Shown: in pieces, positions 10,966-19,315 of the stretch
Numbering within the stretch: the stretch's first letter is position 1
How the letters are laid out: each line of letters starts with the position of its first letter
Source: an uncultured Pelagibacteraceae bacterium
Lineage (GTDB): Bacteria > Pseudomonadota > Alphaproteobacteria > Pelagibacterales > Pelagibacteraceae
Length of the DNA stretch: 64,000 nt
Direction of reading: 5' to 3'
Assembly (NCBI GenBank): GCA_902546795.1
Contig: CACCLK010000001.1
Location: forward strand, 20,095-84,094
Made by a program: the position numbers and the translations under genes
Notes under the pieces: generated by a model
What the model was told of the DNA's origin: nothing
The model's input: the letters and a program-made list of their open reading frames with translations, nothing else
Databases searched by the model: none

Positions 10966-11504
10966 TAAATCTTTTTATATTTATTTCTTATAGTAGAGGA
11001 AGATATATCTATTTTTTTATTTTTAATAAATATGATATTTTTGCCTCTATATCTCTTTATAATTATAGATTTTTTAGCTTTTTTATCAAACCCTTTTCTT
11101 GAAAATACTAACACTTCACATTTTTTAAGTATTTCTCTGTATTTGTGCCATTTATGAAAATAAATTAAATTGTCTGATCCAATAAGCAGAAAAATTTTTG
11201 CTTTCAAATTTTTCCTTTTTAAATAGTTTATTGAGTTAATTGTTCTTAAAGATTTTAATTTTCGCTCTAAATATAGCACTTTAATTTTTTTGTTTTTTTT
11301 GGTGATTTGTCTAGATCTTTTAATACGTTCTTTAAGATTAAAAAAACTCTTTTTTTTAAATGGATTTTTTTCCGTGATTAACCAATAAAGATAACTAGAT
11401 TTCGTCTTTTTCAAAAAAGTTAAAGCAATTTTTAAATGACCATGATGAGGAGGGTCGAAAGAACCTCCAAAAATACCAATTGATTTAAACTTTAATTTCT
11501 TCAT
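10965..11504 (-). CDS. nadD: Nicotinate-nucleotide adenylyltransferase
   Basis: Adenylates nicotinate mononucleotide in NAD synthesis. The nucleotidyltransferase motif is GGSFDPPHHGHL near residue 14, and the second substrate motif is ISSSTIRNKY at the extreme C-terminus. With 179 residues it is at the short end for the family. It is very lysine-rich, like its neighbours. It sits between proA (3-base gap) and rsfS. Confidence 0.93.
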   Translation of the reverse strand: MKKLKFKSIGIFGGSFDPPHHGHLKIALTFLKKTKSSYLYWLITEKNPFKKKSFFNLKERIKRSRQITKKNKKIKVLYLERKLKSLRTINSINYLKRKNLKAKIFLLIGSDNLIYFHKWHKYREILKKCEVLVFSRKGFDKKAKKSIIIKRYRGKNIIFIKNKKIDISSSTIRNKYKKI

Positions 11505-11507
11505 TTA

Positions 11508-12752
11508 TCATTTTGGCCTTATGACTCCGTTTCCTATCACAACATACTTGTATGAAGTAAGCTGGTTTATTCCCACGGGACCTCTTGGTGGTAATTTGTT
11601 TGTTGAAATTCCTATTTCACCTCCAAATCCAAATTCACCGCCATCGGCAAATTGAGTAGATACATTTTGCATTGCGATAGAACTATTCACTCTAGTTATG
11701 AAGTATTCACAATTTTTTTTATCACTAGAAACTATACAATCTGTATGCATCGTCCCATACTTTAGAATATGAGCTACAGCTTCTTTAACATTTTTTACAG
11801 ATTTTACAGATAAAATTGAGTCTAAATACTCTGTTTTCCAGTCCTTTTCATTTGCTAAAGGAAATCTATTTTTAAGAATTTTATTAATTTTTTTATCTAC
11901 CTTTACTTTACAGCCATTTTTTTCTAATAAATCAATTATTTCTTTTCCTCTATTATTGATTAATTTTTCGTTAATTAACAAAGTCTCCAATGCTCCACAA
12001 ATACTAGTTCTTCGCATTTTTGAATTTAAAATTACTCTTTTAGCAATTTTAAAATCTGATTTCTTATCGAGATAAATATGGCACAATCCCTCTAGATGCC
12101 CAATCACATGTATTTTAGAAAATTTTTGCACTTTTTCTACTAACCCTCTGCCACCTCTTGGAACTACAACATCTATATAATGACCCATATCTGAAAGAAG
12201 GTAATTAACAATTTTTCTATTTTTTTTTTCTATGAATTGCACGCAGTTTTTATCTAATCCATTTTTTGTTAATTGTGCTCTAAATAGATCTGCTAAAATT
12301 TTATTTGAATAAAATGCTTCAGAACCACCTCTTAAAATTACACAATTACCTGATTTTAAGGATAATGATGCTACGTCAGCAGTTACATTTGGTCTACTTT
12401 CATAAATGACGCCAATAACACCAATTGGTGTTGAAATTTTTTTAATCTTTAGATTATTAGGTCTTTTCCACTGATCTAAAACTTTTCCAATCGGATTTTT
12501 AAATTTTGCAATTTGATTTATTGAATATCTGATTCCCTCTATTCTTTTTGCATCAAGAATTAATCTGTCAATCAAATTTTTTCTTTTAGCAGACTTTATA
12601 TCTTTTATATTTTCTTTTATTATTTTTAGTTTATTAATTTTCAAACTTTTATTGTAATTATCTAAAACTTTCACAATCTGACTATGTTTTGCGGTTTTAA
12701 GTCTTTCAAAAGCTAATTTAGATTTAATACCAATATCTTTTAAGTATTTCAT
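11508..12752 (-). CDS. proA: Gamma-glutamyl phosphate reductase
   Basis: NADPH-dependent second step of proline synthesis. It has the ALDH-like fold signature with PIGVIGVIYESRPNVTADVASL, the catalytic cysteine in RTSICGALETLL, and the C-terminal GGEFGFGGEIGISTNKLPPRGP. At 414 residues it has normal length. It starts one base after proB stops, so the first two proline enzymes are expressed together. Confidence 0.97.
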   Translation of the reverse strand: MKYLKDIGIKSKLAFERLKTAKHSQIVKVLDNYNKSLKINKLKIIKENIKDIKSAKRKNLIDRLILDAKRIEGIRYSINQIAKFKNPIGKVLDQWKRPNNLKIKKISTPIGVIGVIYESRPNVTADVASLSLKSGNCVILRGGSEAFYSNKILADLFRAQLTKNGLDKNCVQFIEKKNRKIVNYLLSDMGHYIDVVVPRGGRGLVEKVQKFSKIHVIGHLEGLCHIYLDKKSDFKIAKRVILNSKMRRTSICGALETLLINEKLINNRGKEIIDLLEKNGCKVKVDKKINKILKNRFPLANEKDWKTEYLDSILSVKSVKNVKEAVAHILKYGTMHTDCIVSSDKKNCEYFITRVNSSIAMQNVSTQFADGGEFGFGGEIGISTNKLPPRGPVGINQLTSYKYVVIGNGVIRPK

Positions 12753-12753
12753 T

Positions 12754-13842
12754 TTATATTCTTACCATATCATCTTTATGAACAATTTCTGATTTACTTG
12801 GATATCCTAAAATATTTTGAATATCATTACTATGCCTACCTTTGATTTTGTTAATTTCATCAGATGTGAAAGACGATAAACCTCGAGCTAAATTTTTGTC
12901 ATTTTCATCAACAATCAAAACATTATCACCCTTGTCAAATTTTCCTTGAGCTTCCAAAACCCCTGCAGCAAGTAGACTCTTTCCATTCAAAAGTGCTTTC
13001 GCAGCTCCTTTATCAATACAAATCTTTCCTGAAGAAGACAGTGAGCTTGCTATCCATTTTTTTCTCGCGTCTAAATTTGAAATTTTTGGAATGAAACATG
13101 TATGTTTTTTTTCTTTAATTAATCTTTGAAGGGGATTTTTATACTTTCCATTCCCAATAAACATATAGCAACCAGAGTCCATACAAATTTTAGCAGCGTC
13201 TAATTTTGTGATCATACCACCAGCTCCGTAAGTACTATTTTTCTTATCGGCGAGTTTGTAAAATTTTTGGCTTAAATTCTCTACTTGTTTAATGTAGCTT
13301 TTTGATTTTTTATCGTAGAGACCATCCACATCAGAGAATATTATTAAAGTATCAGCACCAACTATCTGGGCAACTCTTGCTGCAAGTCTGTCGTTATCAC
13401 CATATTTTATTTCGGATGTAGCAGTTGTGTCATTTTCATTTACCAATGGAATAGCATTTAATTTAAATAAATTTTCAAATGTCCTTCTTACATTGATAGC
13501 TCTTTTTCTTTGTTCAGTGTCATCTGGTGAAATTAGTATTTGACCCATTTTCATATTATTTTTTACTAAAATATTTTGAAATTCTTTTGCTAATTGTATT
13601 TGGCCAACAGCAGCTATTGCCTGGCTCATTTCAAGTTTTATTCGTTTTTTTTTAATCTTCAAGTAATTTTGCCCTAGAGCTATAGCCCCCGAGGAAACTA
13701 TAATTAAGTTAATCTTTCTTTTAAATTTTTTAATATCTTTAATGAGACTATCAACCCATTTTTTTTTAAAATTTCCAGACGAGTCAACTACAGTGGAGGA
13801 GCCTAGTTTAATAACGACTTTTGATGAGTTTTTAATTAGCAT
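12754..13842 (-). CDS. proB: Glutamate 5-kinase
   Basis: First enzyme of proline synthesis. The amino-acid kinase domain covers about residues 8-250 (VVIKLGSSTVVD, IVSSGAIALG, NENDTTATSEIKYGDNDRLAARVA), followed by a C-terminal PUA domain at about residues 275-350, giving 362 residues as in the bacterial two-domain form. Its start overlaps the 3' end of obgE by 11 bases, so it is expressed with the obg-ribosomal protein operon upstream. Confidence 0.97.
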   Translation of the reverse strand: MLIKNSSKVVIKLGSSTVVDSSGNFKKKWVDSLIKDIKKFKRKINLIIVSSGAIALGQNYLKIKKKRIKLEMSQAIAAVGQIQLAKEFQNILVKNNMKMGQILISPDDTEQRKRAINVRRTFENLFKLNAIPLVNENDTTATSEIKYGDNDRLAARVAQIVGADTLIIFSDVDGLYDKKSKSYIKQVENLSQKFYKLADKKNSTYGAGGMITKLDAAKICMDSGCYMFIGNGKYKNPLQRLIKEKKHTCFIPKISNLDARKKWIASSLSSSGKICIDKGAAKALLNGKSLLAAGVLEAQGKFDKGDNVLIVDENDKNLARGLSSFTSDEINKIKGRHSNDIQNILGYPSKSEIVHKDDMVRI

Positions 13843-14815
13843 TTTTAATCAAAACTTTTTTTAGTTTTATAATATCCTTTTTTTGAAAAATAGAAATTAC
13901 CTCACACTCTTTTTTAATAACTTTTTTAAATTTATAAATTTTTTCACGTGCTTTGTTTTTATCAATTAAATCTGATTTACTAAAACAAATAATTTCTTTT
14001 TTTTTATTTAATTTTTTATCATATGCCGATAATTCTTTCTTAATATTTTTGTAATTGTTAATAAGGTTATCCTCATTTAAATCAATTAAATGTAGTAGGG
14101 TTTTGCATCTTTCAATGTGTCGTAAAAACTTATCACCCAGACCCACGCCTTCATGCGCACCTTTAACTAAACCAGGTATATCTGCTAAAATGATTTCTTT
14201 ATTATCATAATACGAAACTCCTAAATTTGGATTTAAAGTTGTAAATGGATAATTTGCAATTTTAGGTTTAGCTCGCGTAAGTGTAGCCAGAAGACTAGAC
14301 TTGCCAGCATTAGGCAACCCAATGATACCAATATCTGCAATCATTTTTAACTGTAACCATATCCAAAATTCTTCTCCAAATTTTCCATCAGTTTTTTTTC
14401 TAGGCGCTCTATTTGTTGAACTCTTGAAATTAACATTTCCCAATCCCCCTTTCCCACCTGATGCAATTAAATATTTTTCTTTATTTTTTGTAAAATCATA
14501 AATTAAAGTATTATTATCTTCCTCGAAAATCTGTGTTCCGACTGGGATTTTCAAAATTAAATCTTTTCCACTAGCACCAGTTTTATTTCTTTTGCTTCCA
14601 GCGAAGCCATTTTCAGCTTTAAAATGTTGAGTGTATCTAAAGTCAATTAAAGTGTTTAAGTTTCTCTCTGATACAAAAATTATTGAGCCTCCAGCTCCAC
14701 CATTGCCACCATCAGGTCCACCAAACTCAATAAATTTTTCTCTTCGAAAACTTGCTGAGCCAGCTCCACCTCTTCCAGCTTTGATAAAAATCTTTGCTTG
14801 ATCTAAAAATTTCAT
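13832..14815 (-). CDS. obgE: GTPase Obg (ribosome assembly)
   Basis: Obg-type GTPase that acts in 50S assembly and stress control. The glycine-rich Obg fold spans about residues 1-157 (GRGGAGSASFRREKF, GGPDGGNGGAGGSI), then the G domain with P-loop GLPNAGKSS, ADIPGLVKGAHEGVGLG and FSKSDL. It ends at 327 residues and lacks the variable C-terminal extension of some Obg proteins. The neighbours rpmA and rplU upstream and proB downstream form a classic rplU-rpmA-obg-proBA cluster. Confidence 0.97.
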   Translation of the reverse strand: MKFLDQAKIFIKAGRGGAGSASFRREKFIEFGGPDGGNGGAGGSIIFVSERNLNTLIDFRYTQHFKAENGFAGSKRNKTGASGKDLILKIPVGTQIFEEDNNTLIYDFTKNKEKYLIASGGKGGLGNVNFKSSTNRAPRKKTDGKFGEEFWIWLQLKMIADIGIIGLPNAGKSSLLATLTRAKPKIANYPFTTLNPNLGVSYYDNKEIILADIPGLVKGAHEGVGLGDKFLRHIERCKTLLHLIDLNEDNLINNYKNIKKELSAYDKKLNKKKEIICFSKSDLIDKNKAREKIYKFKKVIKKECEVISIFQKKDIIKLKKVLIKNAN

Positions 14816-14844
14816 TTTAACAATGTCGTTGAAATCTAATTTTA

Positions 14845-15099
14845 TTAACTAGGGACTACAGAAACAAAGGTTCTGTTTAATTTTGATTTCTTAAACTTTA
14901 CTTTTCCTTTAATTAAAGAAAAAATTGAATGATCTTTTCCAATTCCAACATTTTGACCCGGATGGACTTTTGTTCCGCGCTGACGAACTATTATATTTCC
15001 TGGTAAGACATCTTGGCTCCCGTACTTTTTTACTCCAAGTCTTCTGCCTTTACTATCTCGTCCGTTTCTAGATGATCCACCTGCTTTTTTTGTTGCCAT
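14845..15099 (-). CDS. rpmA: 50S ribosomal protein bL27
   Basis: Ribosomal protein near the peptidyl transferase centre. It has 84 residues, beginning [20 protein letters not shown] with the conserved [19 protein letters not shown]. The N-terminus begins directly with the mature-like sequence, so no Firmicutes-style cleaved extension is present. It starts one base after rplU stops and lies in the rplU-rpmA-obgE operon. Confidence 0.98.
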   Translation of the reverse strand: MATKKAGGSSRNGRDSKGRRLGVKKYGSQDVLPGNIIVRQRGTKVHPGQNVGIGKDHSIFSLIKGKVKFKKSKLNRTFVSVVPS

Positions 15100-15100
15100 T

Positions 15101-15517
15101 TTACTTTTTTACTTTCTTAGTTTCTTTCTTTGTATCCTTTTTAACTTCTTTCTTAATAGTTTTTTTTTCGTCAGCCTTGAACTCAGCTATGATTTTACCA
15201 TCTTTTGATAAAATTTTTGTTATTTGAATTTTAGAGTGTCTCTGTCTATGGCCATTTTTTCTTCTTGAGTTTTTTCTTCTTCTCTTTTGAAAAACTAAAA
15301 TTGTTCTATCTTTAATATTTTTCAAAAGTTTTGCTTCGACAACTGCTCCCTCAATATTTGGGTTACCGACCTCAATATTTTTGTCATCATTCAATAACAA
15401 AACCTTTTTGAATTTTATAACTTTGCCTTCTTCGCTGTCAATTTTTTCTACATCTATAATTTTGCTAGCTGAGACTTTGTATTGTTTTCCACCCGTTTCT
15501 ATAATAGCAAATGACAT
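15101..15517 (-). CDS. rplU: 50S ribosomal protein bL21 with lysine-rich C-terminal tail
   Basis: Large-subunit protein. Residues 1-103 carry the usual L21 fold ([31 protein letters not shown]). The protein continues for about 25 extra residues rich in Lys, Glu and Thr ([17 protein letters not shown]), taking it to 138 residues. Such tails occur in other alphaproteobacterial L21 proteins. An AAGGAG Shine-Dalgarno sequence lies 6 bases before the ATG, and a promoter can be placed just upstream at 15542-15569. Confidence 0.97.
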   Translation of the reverse strand: MSFAIIETGGKQYKVSASKIIDVEKIDSEEGKVIKFKKVLLLNDDKNIEVGNPNIEGAVVEAKLLKNIKDRTILVFQKRRRKNSRRKNGHRQRHSKIQITKILSKDGKIIAEFKADEKKTIKKEVKKDTKKETKKVKK

Positions 15518-15541
15518 AAATATCTCCTTAAATTCTAAGGG

Positions 15542-15569
15542 AATATAGCCTGATAGCTTCTTAAGTCAA
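15542..15569 (-). promoter_or_regulatory. Promoter of the rplU-rpmA-obgE-proBA operon
   Basis: On the minus strand TTGACT (15564-15569) and TATATT (15542-15547) are separated by 16 bases, a good match to a housekeeping sigma promoter. Transcription would start roughly 20 bases before the rplU ATG, leaving a short leader that holds the AAGGAG ribosome site. Promoter calls are by eye. Confidence 0.6.
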
Positions 15570-15578
15570 GATTTTTGA

Positions 15579-16337
15579 TTAAAAAGAGTCTTTTAAATCT
15601 CTCAATTTTTTAAAGGTAAGAATGTCTGAAGCGTTATTAATACCTATATTTTTTTTAACACTTTCATTATCGCACCTTAAGAATATGTTTGTTTTTAGTT
15701 CGTCGTCAATTGTTGTTGGAATAGTTGGAGATTTGTCTCGTAATTTTTGATCGATAAAAAGTTTCTTTTTTTTAAGAAAAGTGTTGTCCTTGTCATACTC
15801 CAAACAAAATTCATAATTATTTTTTGTGTATTCGTGACCACAATATACTTTTGTTTCTGGGGGTAGATTTTTAATTTTGTTCAACGAATTAAACATTTCT
15901 TCATGAGTACCTTCAAATATTCTACCACATCCTAAAGAGAACAAAGTATCTCCTGTAAAAATTATCTTTTCTTTCATAAAAAAAAAAGCAATATGTCCTT
16001 TAGTGTGACCTGGAGTGAAAATTACTCTAAATTCCAAATTACCAATTTTGTGCGTTTGGTTTTCCTCAAGTAAAATATCTATTCCAGGAATGCGATCTTT
16101 TTCCATTCCAAATGCTAAAATTTTTGATCCATATTTTTTTTTTAGCATCAAATTGCCATCTACATGATCAGAATGATGATGAGTATTAAGAATGAAGTCT
16201 AATTTTTTGTATTTTTTTATAATTTCTTCACAAGCATAGAATTCTGAGGGGTCTATTATTGAGACAGTATTTGATTCTTTTTCATGAATTAAATAACTGT
16301 AATTGTCACTCAGACATGGAATAACTTCTACTATCAT
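15579..16337 (-). CDS. gloB: Hydroxyacylglutathione hydrolase (glyoxalase II)
   Basis: Metallo-beta-lactamase-fold hydrolase that releases D-lactate and glutathione from S-lactoylglutathione. The metal site THHHSDHVDGN is present as LNTHHHSDHVDG, with further ligands in FTPGHTKGH, FTGDTLFSLGCGRIFEGT and CGHEYT. The glutathione-binding C-terminal region has 252 total residues behind it, the normal length. It follows metW with a 1-base gap in the same direction. Confidence 0.95.
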   Translation of the reverse strand: MIVEVIPCLSDNYSYLIHEKESNTVSIIDPSEFYACEEIIKKYKKLDFILNTHHHSDHVDGNLMLKKKYGSKILAFGMEKDRIPGIDILLEENQTHKIGNLEFRVIFTPGHTKGHIAFFFMKEKIIFTGDTLFSLGCGRIFEGTHEEMFNSLNKIKNLPPETKVYCGHEYTKNNYEFCLEYDKDNTFLKKKKLFIDQKLRDKSPTIPTTIDDELKTNIFLRCDNESVKKNIGINNASDILTFKKLRDLKDSF

Positions 16338-16338
16338 A

Positions 16339-16932
16339 CTATCCTATTAAAAAGATGCCTAATTTTGAAAAGAGGTTTTTGATTTCTAGGTTGCCCCTTT
16401 TAATAAATGATGTTTGATCTTGATTTACACCAACAACTTTTTTTATGTGAATTTTTTTTTCATCACAAAAATTAAATAAATCTTTAATAGTACACATATG
16501 TAAATTAGGAGTGTTATACCATGTATTTGGTAGCGTCTTTGTGACTGGCATTTTACCAAAAAATAAAAGTTTCATCCTCACTTTCCAATAACCAAAATTG
16601 GGGATAGAAATGATTACTGATTTTCCTATTCTCAATAATTCTTTTAAAACTTTTTCAGGTTTATAAAAAGCTTGAAGCGTTTGACTAAGAACAACATAGT
16701 CAAAAGATTTTTCAGGAAACTGATGAAGCTCAGTTTCAGCATTTCCTTGTATTACTGATAGTCCTTTGTGAATACATATTTGAACATTATCTTGATCAAG
16801 CTCTAATCCTCGAACCTCTATATTTTTTTCATTTTTTAGAAGGCTCATTAAAGACCCATCACCACAGCCTACATCAAGAACTCTACTGTTATTGGGTAAT
16901 AATTCTGCAATTACTTTAAATTCTTTTTTCAT
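16339..16932 (-). CDS. metW: MetW, methionine biosynthesis methyltransferase-fold protein
   Basis: SAM-dependent methyltransferase-fold protein that accompanies MetX and is required with it for homoserine acetylation in several proteobacteria. It shows the SAM-binding segment RVLDVGCGDGSL and the family motif VVLSQTLQAF. The tracked start is a TTG nine codons upstream; the ATG at 16932 (MKKEFKVI) fits the family start better, giving 197 residues. It overlaps the end of metX by 17 bases, so the pair is expected to be translated together under the SAM-II riboswitch. Confidence 0.93.
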   Translation of the reverse strand: MKKEFKVIAELLPNNSRVLDVGCGDGSLMSLLKNEKNIEVRGLELDQDNVQICIHKGLSVIQGNAETELHQFPEKSFDYVVLSQTLQAFYKPEKVLKELLRIGKSVIISIPNFGYWKVRMKLLFFGKMPVTKTLPNTWYNTPNLHMCTIKDLFNFCDEKKIHIKKVVGVNQDQTSFIKRGNLEIKNLFSKLGIFLIG

Positions 16933-18055
16933 TTTTAAATTTATCGTACATTGTGTCAATAAAACCTTTAAGTGTTTTTAAAAATTCTGGTTCATTAAGA
17001 AGAAAAGAATCGTGACCTTTGTCTGTCACAATTTCAGAATAAGAAACATCTGCGCCCGAGGCATTTAGCGCTATTACTATATCCTTATTATCTTTTGTCG
17101 TATAAAGCCAATCTGAGGAAAAAGATATAATCAAAAATTTTGTTTTTTGATTTTTAAAAGCTCCTGAAAGTCCGCCTTTGAATTGCTTTGATAAATCAAA
17201 ATAATCCATCGCTCTGGTAATATAGAGAACAGAGTTAGCATCAAATCTTTCAACAAAAGCATAGCCTTGATGTCTTAAGTAGCTCTCTACTTGAAAGTCA
17301 GCATTGAAACTAAATTCATAATCAGCTTTTTCTTGCAGTTTTCTTCCAAATTTTTCTTGCATGCCTTTTTCTGATAAATAGCTAATATGACCCACCATTC
17401 TTGCAACAGCTAAACCATTTTTTGGTTGTACTTTCTTTAAAACATACTTTCCATTATCCCATATAGGATCAGCCATAATTGCTTGACGCGCCAACTCATT
17501 CAAAGCGATATTTTGAGCGCTATGACTTGAGCTACAAGCTATTGGAACAGCTGAAAAAGTTTTATCAGGAAATGTTGCACAAAACTGTAATAACTGCATA
17601 CCTCCCATTGAACCTCCAGTTGCACATAAAAGTTTTTTGACACCAAGGTGTTCTAATAAAGTCTCTTGAGCTCGAACCATATCTCTAATTGTTATGACTG
17701 GAAAATCCAATCCATAAGGCTTATTGCTATCCGGGTTAATATTTTTTGGACCTAATGAGCCCATACATCCACCAATTACATTTGCACATATAACAAAATA
17801 TTTATTAGTATCTATTGCCTTTCCAGGCCCAACCGCGGTAACCCACCAACCTTCTTTATTAGTTATTGGGTTAGTACCAGTAACAAATTGATCACCTGTT
17901 AATGCGTGGAATACTAGAATAGCATTATCTTTATTAGGATTTAACTTTCCATAAGTTTCATATGCAAGTGGAAAATTCGTTATAGTCTTTCCACAATCTA
18001 ATTTAAGTGGTTTAGTTACATCTAATTTCTTAATATTTTCAAGTTTTATATTCAT
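16916..18055 (-). CDS. metX: Homoserine O-acyltransferase (acetyltransferase type)
   Basis: Alpha/beta hydrolase-fold enzyme that activates homoserine for methionine synthesis by direct sulfhydrylation. It has the nucleophile elbow GGSMGGMQLLQ, the oxyanion region GSLGPKN and the catalytic His in DKGHDSFLLNE. The acyl donor (acetyl or succinyl) cannot be read by eye. I place the start at the ATG at 18055 (MNIKLENI, 379 residues). The track start at 18085 would put codons 1-9 inside a terminator-like hairpin directly after the riboswitch. Neither candidate has a well-spaced Shine-Dalgarno sequence, so the start stays open. Confidence 0.95.
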   Translation of the reverse strand: MNIKLENIKKLDVTKPLKLDCGKTITNFPLAYETYGKLNPNKDNAILVFHALTGDQFVTGTNPITNKEGWWVTAVGPGKAIDTNKYFVICANVIGGCMGSLGPKNINPDSNKPYGLDFPVITIRDMVRAQETLLEHLGVKKLLCATGGSMGGMQLLQFCATFPDKTFSAVPIACSSSHSAQNIALNELARQAIMADPIWDNGKYVLKKVQPKNGLAVARMVGHISYLSEKGMQEKFGRKLQEKADYEFSFNADFQVESYLRHQGYAFVERFDANSVLYITRAMDYFDLSKQFKGGLSGAFKNQKTKFLIISFSSDWLYTTKDNKDIVIALNASGADVSYSEIVTDKGHDSFLLNEPEFLKTLKGFIDTMYDKFKNEKRI

Positions 18056-18057
18056 CC

Positions 18058-18083
18058 AAAAAAAAAGCCCAGCTAAACTGGGC
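18058..18083 (-). terminator. Intrinsic terminator hairpin in the metX leader
   Basis: Minus-strand RNA GCCCAG-TTTAG-CTGGGC followed by nine U residues. It begins 4 bases after the last conserved base of the SAM-II aptamer and ends 2 bases before the metX ATG at 18055. This layout suggests SAM-controlled premature termination. If translation starts at 18085 instead, the hairpin lies inside the first codons. Confidence 0.8.
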
Positions 18084-18087
18084 ATAT

Positions 18088-18138
18088 CCCTTTTTAGCTA
18101 CATTTATTTCGCGCCTGCAATTTGGTTAAATCGGCGCT
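18088..18138 (-). ncRNA. SAM-II riboswitch aptamer controlling metX-metW
   Basis: The minus strand reads AGCGCCGATTTAACC, then TTGCAGGCGC, then ATAAATGTAGCTAAAAAGGG. These are the conserved segments of the SAM-II (metA-type) aptamer I know from marine metX leaders. P1 is a perfect GCGCC/GGCGC stem (18133-18137 with 18111-18115). The GATTTA loop can pair with the downstream TAAAT to form the H-type pseudoknot. Its position in front of a homoserine acyltransferase is the classic context. High SAM would switch expression off. Confidence 0.95.
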
Positions 18139-18142
18139 ATGA

Positions 18143-18172
18143 ATTAGTACTAAATAGTCTTAAACTTGTCAA
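18143..18172 (-). promoter_or_regulatory. Promoter of the metX-metW unit
   Basis: A perfect TTGACA (18167-18172) is followed after 17-18 bases by TACTAAT (18143-18149), a weaker -10. The predicted start of transcription, 6-8 bases further on, falls almost exactly at the first paired base of the SAM-II aptamer, so the leader would contain little besides riboswitch and terminator. Confidence 0.6.
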
Positions 18173-18232
18173 ATTCATATGTAATCAAGCATAGAATTTA
18201 AGATATTTTTTATATATGAAATTAAAATAAAT

Positions 18233-19315
18233 ATGAATTTACCTAAGCCTAAAAAAATTAATGCTGATAAATATGTAGCTGGTTTAAGCCTGTTTAAGCA
18301 GAAAGCAGCAAAAATTAAATTATCAGCCAATGAATCTGCCCTAGGACCAAGCCCGAAAGCCGTTAAGGCTTTTAACAAAGTTTTTAAAAATATTAAACGA
18401 TACCCTGACTCTGATGGTATTTTTCTTAGAAAAGTTTTGGCAAAAAAATTTAAATTAGATTTTAATAGAATTATCTTAGGCTCTGGATCAGATCAAATTT
18501 TGGAATTAATATGTAAGGCTTTTTTAGATAAAAAAGATGAAGTAATAATACCTGAATATAGTTTTATTATTTATAGAATTTATAGTAAAATTTGTGGTGC
18601 AAAGATTATTTACGCGAAAGAAAAAAATTTTAAAATTTCTGTAAAGGAAATTCTTTCTAAAGTGAGTCATAAAACAAAAATAGTTTTTTTGGCAAATCCT
18701 AATAATCCAACTGGCACACTGTTAAGTAAAAAAGCACTCATTGAATTAAGAAGAAAATTAAGAAGTAATATTTTATTAGTAGTAGATGACGCATACTGTG
18801 AATATGTTAAAGAAAAAAATTATTCGTCAGCTCTTGAATTATTTTCCAGCTCTAAAAATGTTATTGTAACAAGAACATTTTCAAAAATTTACGGATTAGC
18901 TGGCCTTAGAGTTGGCTGGGGGTACGGTCCTAAAAATTTAATACAAGCTATTAGCCAATTGAAACCACCTTTCAACGTAAATAGAGCTGCACTATTTGCC
19001 GCGTCAGAGTCTATAAAAGATAGTAAGTGGTTAAATAAAGAGGTGCTTCATATAAAAAAATGGTCCAAAATTTTTTTTAAAACTTTCAAAGAATTGAAAA
19101 TTGATACTAATTATGGCCATGGAAATTTTATGCTTATAAATTTTGATAAAATTAAAAAAAATTCAAAAAATGTTTTTTTGAAGTTAGCAAAATCTGGAAT
19201 CTTAGTAAGAAAAATGGAAGTTTATAAAATAAGAAACTCCCTAAGAGTAACAATAGGAAATAGTAAAGAAAATAAAAAATTTATTCAAGTTTTAAAGAAA
19301 GTTATAAATGTTTAA
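18233..19315 (+). CDS. hisC: Histidinol-phosphate / aromatic aminotransferase
   Basis: PLP-dependent class I/II aminotransferase of the HisC group. It has ANPNNPTGT, the VVDDAYCEY motif and the PLP lysine in TFSKIYGLAGLRVGW. The length of 360 residues fits. The next gene, overlapping by 8 bases, is a prephenate/arogenate dehydrogenase, so the enzyme may act in tyrosine and phenylalanine transamination as well as or instead of histidine synthesis. Alphaproteobacteria often have this HisC-TyrC pairing. The start ATG (MNLPKPKKINADKYVAG) gives a typical N-terminus. Confidence 0.88.
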   Translation: MNLPKPKKINADKYVAGLSLFKQKAAKIKLSANESALGPSPKAVKAFNKVFKNIKRYPDSDGIFLRKVLAKKFKLDFNRIILGSGSDQILELICKAFLDKKDEVIIPEYSFIIYRIYSKICGAKIIYAKEKNFKISVKEILSKVSHKTKIVFLANPNNPTGTLLSKKALIELRRKLRSNILLVVDDAYCEYVKEKNYSSALELFSSSKNVIVTRTFSKIYGLAGLRVGWGYGPKNLIQAISQLKPPFNVNRAALFAASESIKDSKWLNKEVLHIKKWSKIFFKTFKELKIDTNYGHGNFMLINFDKIKKNSKNVFLKLAKSGILVRKMEVYKIRNSLRVTIGNSKENKKFIQVLKKVINV

